64,000 nt of DNA. Origin: Linyphia triangularis. Its lineage: Eukaryota > Arthropoda > Arachnida > Araneae > Linyphiidae. Below, one piece after another: positions 35,381 to 46,989 of this stretch (positions are counted from its first letter, which is position 1; each line of letters opens with the position of its first letter). A program made the position numbers and the translations under genes. Under the pieces are notes generated by a model. That model made no database searches, had not been told where the DNA came from, and worked only from the letters and a program-made list of their open reading frames with translations. The stretch is taken from positions 1,612,001-1,676,000 of the forward strand of contig OZ021723.1 in NCBI GenBank assembly GCA_963978545.1. The letters run 5' to 3'.

Positions 35381-35990
35381 TGTCGGGTCTGAGTACGAAA
35401 TAGTGCTACCAGCACTCTCGTACTAGTAAAACGTATAGTGGAAGATTATCGAAAAGTAAAAAACAAATTTAAGTTACGAAAGAACAGAAGACATTTCTTT
35501 ATTTCAAAAATTCCTCAGAAAAAATCCTTACAATACCGTTTGGTTGTTTGTAAAGGCAGTATCCACAAGTAGTACCAAAATCAATTAAATATTAAGAAAT
35601 TAAATAAACATTGGACTCAGGATCAGAAGGTTAAAAAACTTGAGGTACCGAACACATTCGAGAAACATAACATATTTATTGAAGATAAATTTTAAGTTTA
35701 AGGGTTAAGCATTAAGGATGATAAATAAAAATTACATTTCATAGAACAGCTTGTAGTTGATTTGCTATCTAGTACAGCGTTGCCAAACTCTAAAAAGAAA
35801 GTTTTACGGCAGTTCTTATAGACTGCAGCTTGTGACGCCATTTGAGGGGAATTGATGATTCCCCACAACCGTTTTCCTTTTTCTCTCGAGACCATTTTTT
35901 ATCATTCAGTTACCACTCACCTTGGCAGTAAACAATTTCCAGTGGCGCTGAAGTAGCAAATATATACATCTAATCAAACAACTTTTAACA
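35381..35990 (-). repeat. 5' LTR of BEL/Pao (full)
   Basis: TGTCGGGTCTGAGTACGAAA to CTTTTAACA, 610 bp. A TGGTGGGACGGGG word directly inside could be the primer-binding site. Confidence 0.85.
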
Positions 35991-36718
35991 GTAGGTCAAT
36001 TTGTTCGGGAATTATGCTGACGACGTACACACAGCCACATATACACACATACAGAAATTTTTTCTATACACATTTTTTGAAATCAGGATGTTCTAAAACG
36101 TGGTGAAATGAAAAAAAAAAAAAAAAAAAAAAAAAATCTAAATTTTGTTTTTGACCGAATTATATATTTTCATTAACCTATGTATACATATGGGTAATTG
36201 AAAGTAACAAGTGCAGCATTTTTAAACAAAATATTTTCAGAGAGTTTGGGTTCTTTGTGAGGAAGTGAAATATTAATAATGGATATAATCTTAATGCAAG
36301 TTTATAACAAGCTACAATGGACAATTACCTCATTTTTAAAAAAAATTTTTTTTTTTTTTTATTCAATTCTAAATTCTTTGAAAAGGCCAAAAACGCAAAA
36401 AATTTTACTCAATGCCCTTTTTTATTTTTTTTTAAATTTGCAATCTAAGTTTCCATGTTAGACGTTGGCAAGAAAATGATTCATTCGGCTCGAATCGAAT
36501 GTGACGTCAAGAAATCCCAAACATCTTGGCTTGAAATGCAGCAGAGGAAACCAGTTTTGCAAGTTTCTCGCAAATCGCGTCAATCTGTACGTGATACGGC
36601 AATTTTCTACCAAATCAACGCCAACTATTTGGCATAAACCTCACAGTAACCATAGAAACGGAAGGTTTCTCTTGACGTCACAGATTTTGTTGAGTGCTTT
36701 GATCGGACTAGTTTTGGT

Positions 36719-38933
36719 CAACACCACCTAAAGACAAGGCCTTACCACTTGTTTGTGACGTCATCAAGAGAAGTTGGACGGTTTAAGTTCATTGCGGTTT
36801 CATTATTTAGCGTAGTTTGAAAACAACATAAGTAAGTTTTTTGTGCAGGGAATTCATTGCTAAATTTCAAATTGTCATACAGCATTCAAATATTCAATGC
36901 TTTTCATTCGATTTTCAATTACTAAAATAAAAAATTTCCAAGTTAAAAGGTTTTAAATAAAATATATAAAACACAAATATTTTCTATTTTTTGGCATTTA
37001 TATATTTATCAATAGTGTAAATTGTATTGAAGTTTTTATCACACAGATAATATATTGAATTTTGATATCAGTTTAATTGATATCAATATAAAAAGAACAA
37101 GGAACTGGGTTTAGAGTAATCAACTATTTTTATTTACAATATTAACACATACAACACACCCATTATTAACTTAACAGATATATTACATACCTGCCAACAT
37201 TGGCATTTTCAAATTAGTACAATTTTTATGGAACAAATCATTAGTTAATAGAGGTCATCAAAATGCTTACAAATAATTTGAAGTTTGGAGAAGAATTGAT
37301 TTATATCATTACTATTATAGTTATTTAAATTCTCAATTAAAGTGGACATTTTTTCACAGCTGTTTACATTTGAAGGTATGCATATTTCATTTAACTTTGT
37401 TATATGAACATTATCAATATAAATATTTAAAGAAAGTTTATCATCTACTACTATTGATCTTGTAATAAGAGGTTCTGGGTTTAAAATTAATTAAAACAAT
37501 ATCAATATTCCAGATTCTTTCAAATGAGACCACCCAGCAGGTAAAGAAATGTTATTTACTTTTCACAGAGTTCTTCGAGTGTTGAAAATGTCATCCTTGC
37601 TTGCTTTTCCTTCATTTCTTGTAAACTTCCAGCAATCGCCTTTTTAAAATTAAAGTTCACAATCCGCTCTTGCTTTTTAACCGCGTTTTCTCTGATGTTT
37701 GAAGTAGATGATAAATAAGAAGGGCAGTTAGGGAAAATAGTTGGCACAGCATTATTTGTCAGGCGAGGGTACTTCAACGGAGCAGATATTTTCTCTCCTG
37801 TCTTGCTGTCAAAAGCCTCAGTAACTCTGCATATATACTCATTTTGGAAATGTGTATTCCACACCTAGGAATATATATACTTAAAATCAAGAAAAACAAG
37901 CCTAAGCATTCTTAAAATAGTTGAGTTTTTCGATAAATTAGTTTAAGAAGAATTGAAATAAATTATACTATATACAAAATAAATTATACCGTTTCCAATA
38001 AGATGACACATTTTAAATATACATGAGATAATTAAGTCAAAATGTAGAAATAAATATATTCGTATGCACATTTTAGCTAAATATCCAAGTTCGGTACGGA
38101 TTCTGGTTTGTTTTTGGAATTGTTTACATAAAACCGCCCCAAATTATGGCAACTATAAGTAGTTCATTTGACATTTAAAAAAAAAATGGACATTTTTTGG
38201 CGAAAATCACCTTGGCGCAAAATTTATACCGGACTTGAAATTTCAACCCATATTTTAATTTTTTTTACTACGGAATTATCGGTCAACAATTAAAAAAAAA
38301 AAAATTAATTCAGTAAAAAAAATAGTAGAAATAGTAGAGGACTTGGCTATTTTTAGTAACTATTTGGAGCTAAAATAAACAATTAAATACTAATTATGGT
38401 TGCTATAAAACTGTTTAGAACACATTTAGTGTTATAGTTTAGTTAAATTTAAAAAGTTAAAAACATTTCGGATAAAAACTTACACAAATTTATTATTAAA
38501 AACATTTATATTTACCCTTGAATATTTTGAGGGTTTCAATCCTTTTCTGGTAATGGATTGGATCCATTTCTGACGCAGTTCCGGATCTTCGGGAAACTTA
38601 AAAATGGACACTGCTGTCTGGGTTGCGATTTCCACTGCTACTAGTTACACAACAGGCATCATAGATGGTATTCTTCTCAATAAAAACGATAAATAATAAC
38701 GCTCGCAAATGGTTACTTAATTACAAGTCTGTTGAAAGCTATAAATAAAAACGCTAACAAATACCTACCACCAAGCACCAGCGCCATTGCTAAGCCTAAA
38801 TACGAATGTGCTCTGCTGCTGACGTCGGGATGAAGTAAAGAAACTAGATCTAGCTGGTTCAGTATAACTTCTTGTGATGACGTCACGGCAACCAGAAGTG
38901 AGAGTGATTGGGCCTTGTACTTTAGGTGGTGTT
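36719..38933 (-). mobile_element. THAP-bearing P-like DNA transposon
   Basis: Ends CAACACCACCTAAAG and (inverted) CTTTAGGTGGTGTT, with weaker inverted similarity for about 75 bp. Flanked by the 8-bp repeat GTTTTGGT (36711-36718 and 38934-38941). A minus-strand gene relic with a THAP zinc-finger domain starts near the right end. An 8-bp TSD, a CA start and an N-terminal THAP domain together suggest the P superfamily (inference). Confidence 0.78.
37252..38652 (-). pseudogene. P-like transposase N-part with THAP domain
   Basis: Segment 1 (about 38625-38516): TAVSIFKFPEDPELRQKWI, then ITRKGLKPSKYSR, the second half of a THAP domain, ending at a donor AGG|GTAAAT. Segment 2 (37864-37559): acceptor TTCCTAG, then THFQNEYICRV and the THAP C-end NNAVPTIFPNCP, then a basic, coiled region. 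Segment 3 (about 37555-37252, other frame): NISLPAGWSHLKESGI and VVDDKLSLNIYIDN, then a stop. The first CX2-4C of THAP was not found and the catalytic part is missing, so this is a deletion derivative. Confidence 0.68.
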
Positions 38934-39473
38934 GTTTTGGTTCGATTTCGAGGCATTTTCTTTTCTTAATATTTCAATAACTAATTTTTTTGAAGAATTC
39001 TTGTTTAAATATTTGGAATCAGAAAGAAATTCTTTATAAATATAAACTAATTTCACTCGTTTTTAAAAATAGCTGGAATTGTCTATTGTACTGTATTTTT
39101 TAATTCCACTCAAGTAAGAATTTTCCCTTAATCTTTACGAAACATCTTAGAATTGAAAAAAAAATTATTACTTTAATTGAAAAAACAAACAAAAAAAAAA
39201 ACGGATTTAAATTGTAAAAAACAACTATCAAAACAATTAGTACTTGCGATAAATTTCATATTCTATACTGACATTCTAATTATGCTACATTCAATGTTTG
39301 GAATGAAATATATAGAATACATATGAGGGAACAAAAGCGTTCCTTCTTATTTACTTTATGGTATCGAACAAAAAAATACAATAATCAAATGGAATAAAAT
39401 CATTTGCATATGATGAATAATTTTGAGATTAATGTTTGTATGATTTCTATCTACAATTGTTATTTTTTGTCAG

Positions 39474-39613
39474 ACAACCCACTGAAGTGCGACTGCTCAC
39501 TTAAATGGATTGTGAGGAGGAAGCCCGTTTTCTTTGATGGGACCTGTGCCTCACCAAAAGTCATGCACGGCAAAAAGCTGAGAAATCTAAATGTTGATGA
39601 TTTCCATTGTTGA
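39474..39613 (+). CDS. LRR gene B exon 6 (LRRCT, stop)
   Basis: Acceptor TTTTTTGTCAG; 140 nt to TGA. Encodes NPLKCDCSLKWIVRRKP, FDGTCASPKVMHG and the final FHC. Four cysteines form the C-terminal LRR cap. Differs from gene A in about five residues. Confidence 0.9.
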
Positions 39614-39672
39614 TAACAGCTAATAGACAAAAATTGTTTGTGTATGATGTTTCTATATTTGATATAGAGCCA

Positions 39673-39678
39673 AATAAA
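39673..39678 (+). promoter_or_regulatory. Poly(A) signal of LRR gene B
   Basis: AATAAA 60 bp after the stop codon, in a 3' flank collinear with that of gene A. Confidence 0.75.
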
Positions 39679-39704
39679 TTTCAAATTAAATATTATAGTT
39701 TTAT

Positions 39705-40048
39705 ATTAATTTTTCATACAATACATTTGTCATCATTTCAAAACCTACAGGGAGCGCAAATTCAGGTACTCCATTAAAAAGCATTCTATATATATACATA
39801 TTTTTTTTCTTTGCAATGTAGAAATTTTTATTATTTTGGTCTGCAATGGCAAACACGGCTGAAACTGTTACAAATTGGCTTCAGATCATAGGATCAAATA
39901 TTTGGTAATTTAAAATTTAGTCAAATTGGCAATAAATATTGCGTCACTGGGGACGCAAAATTGATGGCAGATAGAGTAAATCTCAACTTATTGCAGATAT
40001 CTGGTCAAATGAACTTGAATAACTGAAACTAAATTTTTTAAAGACTCT

Positions 40049-40080
<32 letters not shown>

Positions 40081-41546
40081 CTATATTGATTACATTTTCT
40101 CTGCAAAAGTTCAATGGGCAATCCCTGCATTTTTTATAAACGAGTGAAATTAATTAATATTAATGAAGAATTTCTTTTTGATTCCAAATATACAAAAGAA
40201 TATTCTTTGAAAAAAAATTACTTATTTAAATAAAGAAAAGAAAATGCGCAAAAAACATCAAATCGCGATCCTTCCAAAAATGACAAGCTATCGGCGGCGA
40301 CGTCACGAGGGGGCATATGACATCATAGGACCGGTTATTCGCTACCCTTCCAGCAGAAATCCTCTCTTTTAACGGCGATTTCGTCAAATTTTGATCATTA
40401 ATAAGAGCCATTAATAAATAAAAACTACAATTTTAACTGAATCTAAATATATTCCGGAATGTCTAAAATTCATTTAGAACGTCTGTTTAATGAATTAGTC
40501 GATTAAAACTTGATTATTTACTGTTGAATCGCAATACAGTCGTAAATTCACGTTTGATCTATTGGATTTCAAGCCAGCTTTCTGCCAACACGAAATGTCT
40601 AGGAATCGGTTTTGATCCTCTCAAAGTTGCTTTGTTGATAAACATATGCCCCTCGATTATCGAGATGTGTTAACATAGTACATAATTATCTTCAGAGTTG
40701 TTTCGGATAAAGTGACGTCATGCGTCGTTTTCCCGCCACAATCTAAAAGGCGAACTTAAATTACAAATTAGCGCAGAGAGTTGATTTTTTTTTCTAAATA
40801 TATTACCGGAAAAATTGTTTGTATTGAATTTTGATATGATGATGCCACGCTCGTTTTCCCAATATTTAAACCAAACATCATCTTTGGAAACTGCGAAAAG
40901 TCAATAAACACTTGAAAGATATTGAATTGGATTGAATTAATTTCAGTAAATTACTTAAGATGGTTTCGAATAGCCATTTTTTATCCAAATTATAATTTTT
41001 TTTTCTTCTTGTGTATTTTAAATTTCTTATTCATGTGACAAGTACCAATTGATGTTATACTTGAACTTACTGTACGAATACTCAGTAGAAGGTATTTAAT
41101 AGACTATTTCATGATGACATCACGAGTAACTGAACTTATGAGAGGAAAAAAAAAAGAAATACTAATTTGTGATTGGATATTTGAATTTGAAGATTCAAAT
41201 TTATTTCAAAAAATGATATTGTGATTTGTCAGAAGTAATGGCAGACGTTATGACAATGCATCAATCTTTATTTCCAAATGCTTTCACATTTTAAAGCATA
41301 CACAATACACGATTTAAATGTAACCTCACCAAATAATAAAATGCAGACAATGATTACAATAGGCACTGTCAAAATCCGTCTTGCTATCAATTCAGATTTA
41401 AGTCGAGGATTTGTGGCAGGTGAGTAAAGATTGAAGTTTGAAAATGTCTTCATTTGGAAACACGAGCATTCCCTTGCAAAGATATTTTCATGTTTTTTGT
41501 GGTTGTAACACATTCTTGTGGATAATAATTCTTATTGAGCATCAAG
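39705..41546. other. Intergenic DNA, gene B to P450 relic
   Basis: AT-rich, no gene seen. Contains an A27-type run (about 40054-40080). The segment 39890-39960 resembles 16370-16450 (TTTAGTCAAATTGG ... GTCACTG), an old dispersed repeat. Confidence 0.5.
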
Positions 41547-41694
41547 ATGATCTTCGTGTCTCCTCTGGCATTAGTGCTTGGGATAGCTGTTCTCACAGCT
41601 GTAATTCTATTATCCAGCATCAAATCCAGAAAAAGTTCGGAAAGGGCAGCACTCCTCAAAACTTTTCCAGGACCATGGGGTCTGCCTGTTGTAG
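41547..41694 (+). pseudogene. P450 relic exon 1 (anchor and Pro-rich hinge)
   Basis: ATG 41547 begins MIFVSPLALVLGIAVL, an ER-anchor helix, followed by KSRKSSERAALL and the hinge FPGPWGLPVVG. The donor G|GTCATC is weak but gives the phase that fits exon 2. Confidence 0.75.
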
Positions 41695-41758
41695 GTCATC
41701 TATTTCCACCGCTTTAAAAACATCCTACATTTTCATATTAATGTTGGTGATGATGATA

Positions 41759-44505
41759 TCAGACGAAACGGTCGTTTCTATGCCAACCTTAAAAAGGCAG
41801 AAACGACAGTAAGTATCTATTCTCTGCACAACTTCCAGCGAAAAAGCCGAAATTGACTATTTTCTAGCGCGCTTACGAAACTTCACATAATTATACAAAA
41901 AATACCATAGATTCGTCTCGGTGATATCTTTCAAAGAAAAAAAAAATGAGTTCCTAGGATAAAAGACAACGAAGAAAAAAAATATTGAAATTTCCAAAAC
42001 GAAATAAAAAAACGAGTTCTAGCCCGATTTTGATGTAAAAATGTAGACAAACGTACAGCCCTAACTAATATATAGATGTTCAAACGAATTGAATTATAGG
42101 ATGCGGAATGTTTCAACTTAAAATCCTACGCTGGTTTGAACTTCATTAAATAATTCTTTCTATTTTTAATTAATTTAAAACCACTTTTTTTTCATTTCAT
42201 AATTTGGCGACAAATAAAGACGATCAGCTTGTAATTGAGGTTCAAATATATATGCCAAAAGTTGCCAAACAGGTTTGCTATCATTTTGAAGTTAGTTTTT
42301 CCGACATGTTAGGCTTAAGTGAGTATGCACGTAACGTTAAAGTATAGGCAGAACGAATTGGACTATAATTATATGGCTTATAACATCTTTAAAATTGAAA
42401 TAATTTAATTTTTGAAGAGATAGAATTAAAGAGAAATATTTGTTCTTTAAGTTGCATGGTGTTATTTGAACAGTATGACAATTTAGAGAGAGTTAACTTT
42501 CAAAACATTTTACTTTCGTGAAATCTCCATTGAAAAATGAAAACAATCACATTATGTTGCAAGATACTATGGGCTGAATACAAAGTATAAATGTGGAGGT
42601 TATGCTAGCTGACGTCACAGTCAATTCATTACAGAGGTCTAAATGAGCCACGCTTTGCGATTGGCTAATGGAATTTTCAAAAATATCATTCGTTTTTAAA
42701 GATGTGTTGATTTTTACTTTCAGTTGTAAAATGAAATTGTAGAATCATATATCATCAAAATTGTAATTTCATAGTGAATTTTAAAATTGTTGTTAAGAAA
42801 ATATTTTAAATTTTGTCAAATATCAATGGGTTATTATGTGAACCAAAATAATGCTTGGTATAATAAAAATAATTTATACTGCAATATTTATTAGACTGTA
42901 AAAAACTTGTAATATTTATTTGTAACAATTTATTAGTATAAACTTTCAATGGGATGCACGCTCTGGCCTTGTAAGTTAAAGGTGCCATATTTGATTCCTG
43001 TGTTAGGTGTGGATGTTCGTTGTGATTCGGAATCCACGTTAAGCTGTGGGTCCCGGACTGATTAGTCGTTATTATGCACCAAAATAAGTCGTTGTGCGTA
43101 CAAACTAACCAATCGAGCTGAAACTTGGCAGACAGGATCTTTGTCAATGGCAACGTATTTCTTTAAGTTTTGGGAGTTGAGTTGCCATACACAAGTTTCT
43201 AGTACTCGTTCGTGGTAGATTTTGATGGTTACTGCCGTCCGCATTCAACCAATTTGTCAATTTTCAAGTAGATTTTGGCATGCAAGATATCATTGAACTC
43301 AATTTGAAGAATTATGAATATTCATGGTACCAGGTGTACCATAGGTGGTACTACTTCTGGTTTATCAATTTTGAAGATAAATATGGTATGTTGGGTGTCG
43401 TAGGGCTTGTCTTGAAAAACTATGAATGTTTAAGGTATCAGGTATAGCATAGGTAGTACCATTTTCGGTAAATCAATTTCCAAGATAAATGTGGCATGGT
43501 GGACTTCTGTTTTGACGAATTATGAATGTTTAAAGTACCAGGTATGCAATTGGTACCACTTCCGGTTTATCAATTTTAAAGATAATTATTGCATGTAAGG
43601 TATCGTCGAACTCAGTTTGAAGAATTATGAATATTCCTGGTACCAGGTGTACCATAGGTGATAAAGAGAAAAACGATGAAACGGACAAATTCAAAAAATA
43701 GAAGTCGCCAGTGTTTAAAAAAAAGTTCTGATATCCCACAAAAAAGCACTTTTGAAAAGTAGAAGAACCACCAACCTCAAAAAACTTTCTTGCAATAAAA
43801 AAATCATAAACATGATGAAAATTTTCAGCCACAAACACAGTGATATAAAAAATAGCCAACCTCTGATTACAACTCTCGGTTGTGACTCGCTTACGAATGT
43901 ATGCTTACTTAATTTATTTTTAAAATTTAAGTTCCACTCCCATAAAAATTTACACTGCTTGAGGTTGGCGCTCGTCTTAATTTTAACCTTTAAAACACCC
44001 ACACATAAAAACTTTCCAAAATGTATGTATCAACCAAACAAAAGCTTACCAGAAACACTTTAGTTTTCTACTTAAAAATTTCTTAATAACGATTCAAATG
44101 CAAGCGTTTGAGCACAGTTTCTCTATACTATTTTGAAAATTACACGAGCATGAATATTTACACCACTTTGTATTTACTACCCATCCAAATGAAATCATAA
44201 ATTCGAATATTCGTGCAAACATCCATAAATTAGTTTAAACGCAAGCATTCTTAATAATCCTATGACGGGCGCCAACCTCAAGCAGCGTAAATTTTTATGG
44301 GAGAGGAACTTAAATTTTAAAAATAAATTAAGTAAGCATACATTCGTAAGCGAGTCACAACCGAGAGTTGTAATCAGAGGTTGGCCATTTTTTATATCAC
44401 TGTGTTTGTGGCTGAAAATTTTCATCATGTTTATGATTTTTTTATTGCAAGAAAGTTTTTTGAGGTTGGTGGTTCTTCTACTTTTCAAAAGTGCTTTTTT
44501 TGTGG
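41759..44505 (-). mobile_element. Foldback-type repeat element 'FB', copy 2
   Basis: Reverse-complement copy of 11454-14222, inside P450 relic intron 1, 65 bp after exon 1. It keeps both inverted arms (43735-43980 and 44262-44505), the tandem repeat array and the embedded SINE. The G19 run of copy 1 is only CCC here. Flanking GATA/GATT could be a decayed 4-bp TSD. Confidence 0.78.
42955..43110 (+). mobile_element. tRNA-derived SINE (family B) inside FB copy 2
   Basis: Core AATCCACGTTAAGCTGTGGG and GTTGTGCGTACAA as at 45655-45835; same internal place as in FB copy 1. Confidence 0.7.
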
Positions 44506-45654
44506 GATTTTTTTTTTCTAGCTAATACTACTGAAACTAGTACTTTTATTTTAAAGCTATTACAACAACTCATAATGAAATAATAACAAGGTTTACATAT
44601 AATATTCCTAAATCAGGAAGTGAAAATTACTTTGATTAATTTAGTTATTGTGGTATTTCATATTATTCGTGTTTCATAGATATTTTGAAAACCAGTTTAA
44701 AAAAGATCGTTAGCCTGCCTAATAGCTTCATTTTTTGGCAACAATATCTGCTAAAAAACTGATTAAAACCATAAAAAGGTTTTTGCCATGTATAACAACA
44801 GTAATTAGTTATTAACAAAATTTAAAGGGAAGCTAAAGTCGAATTTTAATTTAATATCAATCGTTAAAAAAAAAAAAAAAAAATTAATCTCGCTTAACAA
44901 ATTCTAAAGTGTCACGTTATGCATTATAAATTATATATATTCTTTGAGAACAGTTAAAATTCATGGTATATATTTTTGCAATCGCAACCCTGTTAAAGAG
45001 AAAAAAATACGAAATAGTAAAAATATTAAATAATTCAGATTATTTTATCATCCAACTAAGTATCTCTTCATTCAAGAGACAGTGTTTATATTAGAGGAAC
45101 TCGAAGATGCAAAAGTACAGAGGAGTAACGTTTTTTTATTTCTCCCAAGTTTCGGATAAAATGAAAAAAATTCAAAATGAAACACGAAGGCAGTATTGGA
45201 ATGTTTTCAATTGAATTTTAAAAATCGATTTCAAGATAGTATATCTGATGACATATAAAACAAAACATTTTTATAAAATTTTGTGAACTACACAGGAAAT
45301 GTTTATATAATAAAAGGAATAAATACTTCTGCTCATCAGCCTCTAATAATCATAGAAAACAAGCGCCAGAAAATCGTCACGCAAGTAGCTATAAAAAACG
45401 ACAAAGGAAAGAAACAAAAGACTAAGTTAATAAGAAAAAAATGCTCATTGTAACACAAAAGTATAAACGGCATATGTGCTATTTTTTTTATCTTGGAATT
45501 TACATCTTTTCCCTAATTTTTTTTTTTTTTAATTTGTTAGAGCCAAAGGGGTGCAAGTGCACCTCCTTGCACCCTCCTGGGGACGCCCATGCTAACTGCT
45601 AAAATTATATTACAAACACCTATTTTTCCCCTCCAAATATTGCTGTTACCTACC

Positions 45655-45835
45655 TGATGGCTGTGTGGTTAGAGCTCTGGCCTCGCATTCCACAGGTGCC
45701 AATTTCGAATCCCGGTATAGGCATGGATGTTTGTTGTGGTTCTGAATCCACGTTAAGCTGTAGGTCTCGACCTGATTAGGCATCATTGTGCATAAAAAAT
45801 ACGTCGTGGAGCGTACAAGGAATTAACCAAACAAA
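45655..45835 (+). mobile_element. tRNA-derived SINE (family B)
   Basis: A-box-like TGTGTGGTTAGAGCTC (about 45664), B-box-like TTTCGAATCCC (about 45704) and a GGCATGGATGTTTGTTGTGG core shared in part with family A (GGCATGGGTGTTTGT). Body as in the FB-embedded copies. In P450 relic intron 1. The rest of 44506-46193 is AT-rich with no gene seen. Confidence 0.78.
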
Positions 45836-46193
45836 TATTATTACCGAGCTTCATTACTATTTTCATACCTGGTATAAAAATTCGTAAGTTAAAAAAAAAA
45901 AAAAAAAACTATGTCTAAAATGTAAGCATTTGGAAGGGCAAGCTGATGATTCATCGTAATATAAAAGTGAAAGTAGTTTAACTACTCTTAAGTCGGAATT
46001 TATTAACTACCAGTCGGTGTTCCAGTTTATATCACCAGTTCTGTGACTTCTGTTAAGCGACTGATGCACCGCCTGTCAGTGGCCACGGGAGAATCACACA
46101 CTGTCAACGAGTACGCCGACTGGTTGTCCGCTTTTAGAAACCTTTTATTTTTATGACACTTTTTTTTGGAAACATAAATCTTCTTTCACACAG

Positions 46194-46418
46194 GTTCTGT
46201 TCTTACCTTTGCTCGATTCAAAAAGCCTTGAGATGCTTTCACGATGTTAAGGCAACAATATGGGGATATCTATGGCTTGACACTGGGATCTCGTCAATGC
46301 GTTGTCATCAGTAATATGGATCTCATCAAGGAGGTACTCGTTAAAAATTGTGACGATTTCGCCAACAGACCTGGATTTCTACGTTTCGATGCCGTTTTCA
46401 GAGGAGACAGAAACCAAT
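46194..46418 (+). pseudogene. P450 relic exon 2
   Basis: Acceptor TTCACACAG, donor CAAT|GTGAGT; 225 nt. A TGA sits twelve codons in, just before DAFTMLRQQYGDIYGL. Otherwise open, with the substrate-recognition region FANRPGFLRFDAVF. Confidence 0.78.
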
Positions 46419-46989
46419 GTGAGTTGAATGAATTCATTGGAATTCCTCTTTACTAGTTTGTGAAAAGATGAATGCATAGTAGGGTGGATCGAAAAAAAAA
46501 ATTCAGAATTTCAAATCCGACCTATGGGGAAAAGATGTTCTATGGTATATAGATACATGGAAAAATAATTAAAAAAAATAAATTTTAAATTCAGTACTGC
46601 CACAAGGAGGATGAAGTTTAGGTATTTGAGCTTTTTTATAGCAAAAAGTCAAAGTCAATTGAATTTTTTTTTTTAAGAATTTCAAAACCTACCTGTACGG
46701 AAAAGATGTTCTGAGGTACATTAATTAAGGGAAAAATAAAATAAAAATAATAAATTTTATCTTAAGCTCTTGGCAATGGGGATGAAGTTTTGGTATTTAA
46801 GCTTTATAATGGTAACATGTCAAAGTGATTTTTGTTTAAGTGAAACAGGCCTTTAGTACTTTTAAATGTTTATTGGAATGAGAGGACATACACTAAATGT
46901 TCACAGAAAAAAAAAGTTTTAGGAACATATTACAGCTTCTTAAGAATTAAATCAAGAAAAATCAAAAAATCTTCGGAATTACAGTAAAC

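Larger units (their letters stand above)
30609..35990 (-). mobile_element. BEL/Pao retrotransposon, containing a copia fragment
   Basis: LTR-like ends TGTC...TTTTAACA at 30609-30887 (279 bp) and 35381-35990 (610 bp) match except that the left one lacks an internal segment of about 330 bp. GTAGG flanks both sides (30604-30608 and 35991-35995), the 5-bp duplication usual for BEL/Pao. On the minus strand, gag pieces follow the right LTR and an integrase lies near the left LTR. Protease, RT and RNase H are missing, their place being taken by copia sequence. Confidence 0.85.
29883..39473 (+). other. LRR gene B intron 5
   Basis: 9.6 kb: repeat R1 (30370-30608, resumed 35991-36270) split by a BEL/Pao element with a copia fragment (30609-35990), then a THAP-bearing P-like transposon (36719-38933), then DNA homologous to the last intron of gene A. 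The remaining parts (29883-30370, 36270-36710) show no gene. Confidence 0.8.
10120..39613 (+). other. LRR gene B, complete six-exon gene (secreted LRR protein)
   Basis: The six exons join to 942 nt with phases 0, 2, 1, 2 and 1 across the five introns and no internal stop, giving 313 aa. Order: signal peptide (residues 1 to about 18, VWCILVFGVVCSQ); Cys-rich N-cap (CPDPEDILPCVC and LECKD); LRR region (about 70-268) with sequons NSS, NVT and NFS; LRRCT (about 270-313). There is no transmembrane segment in the spliced product, so a secreted glycoprotein is inferred. Architecture matches arthropod proteins labelled Oplophorus-luciferin 2-monooxygenase non-catalytic subunit-like. That name is annotation by similarity and does not imply luminescence. 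All five introns contain transposons, about 28.5 kb of intron for 0.94 kb of coding sequence. The neighbours A and C are tandem paralogs. Confidence 0.85.

Noticed and set aside
38765..38956. 63-codon minus-strand frame starting MPRNRTKTTPPKVQG
   Set aside because: It starts in the flank of the P-like element and crosses its terminal repeat; no THAP cysteines; probably fortuitous, though a non-coding first exon role cannot be excluded.
41438..41812. 124-codon frame overlapping P450 exon 1
   Set aside because: A shadow in another frame; the P450 hinge PFPGPWGLPVVG is in the frame starting at 41547.
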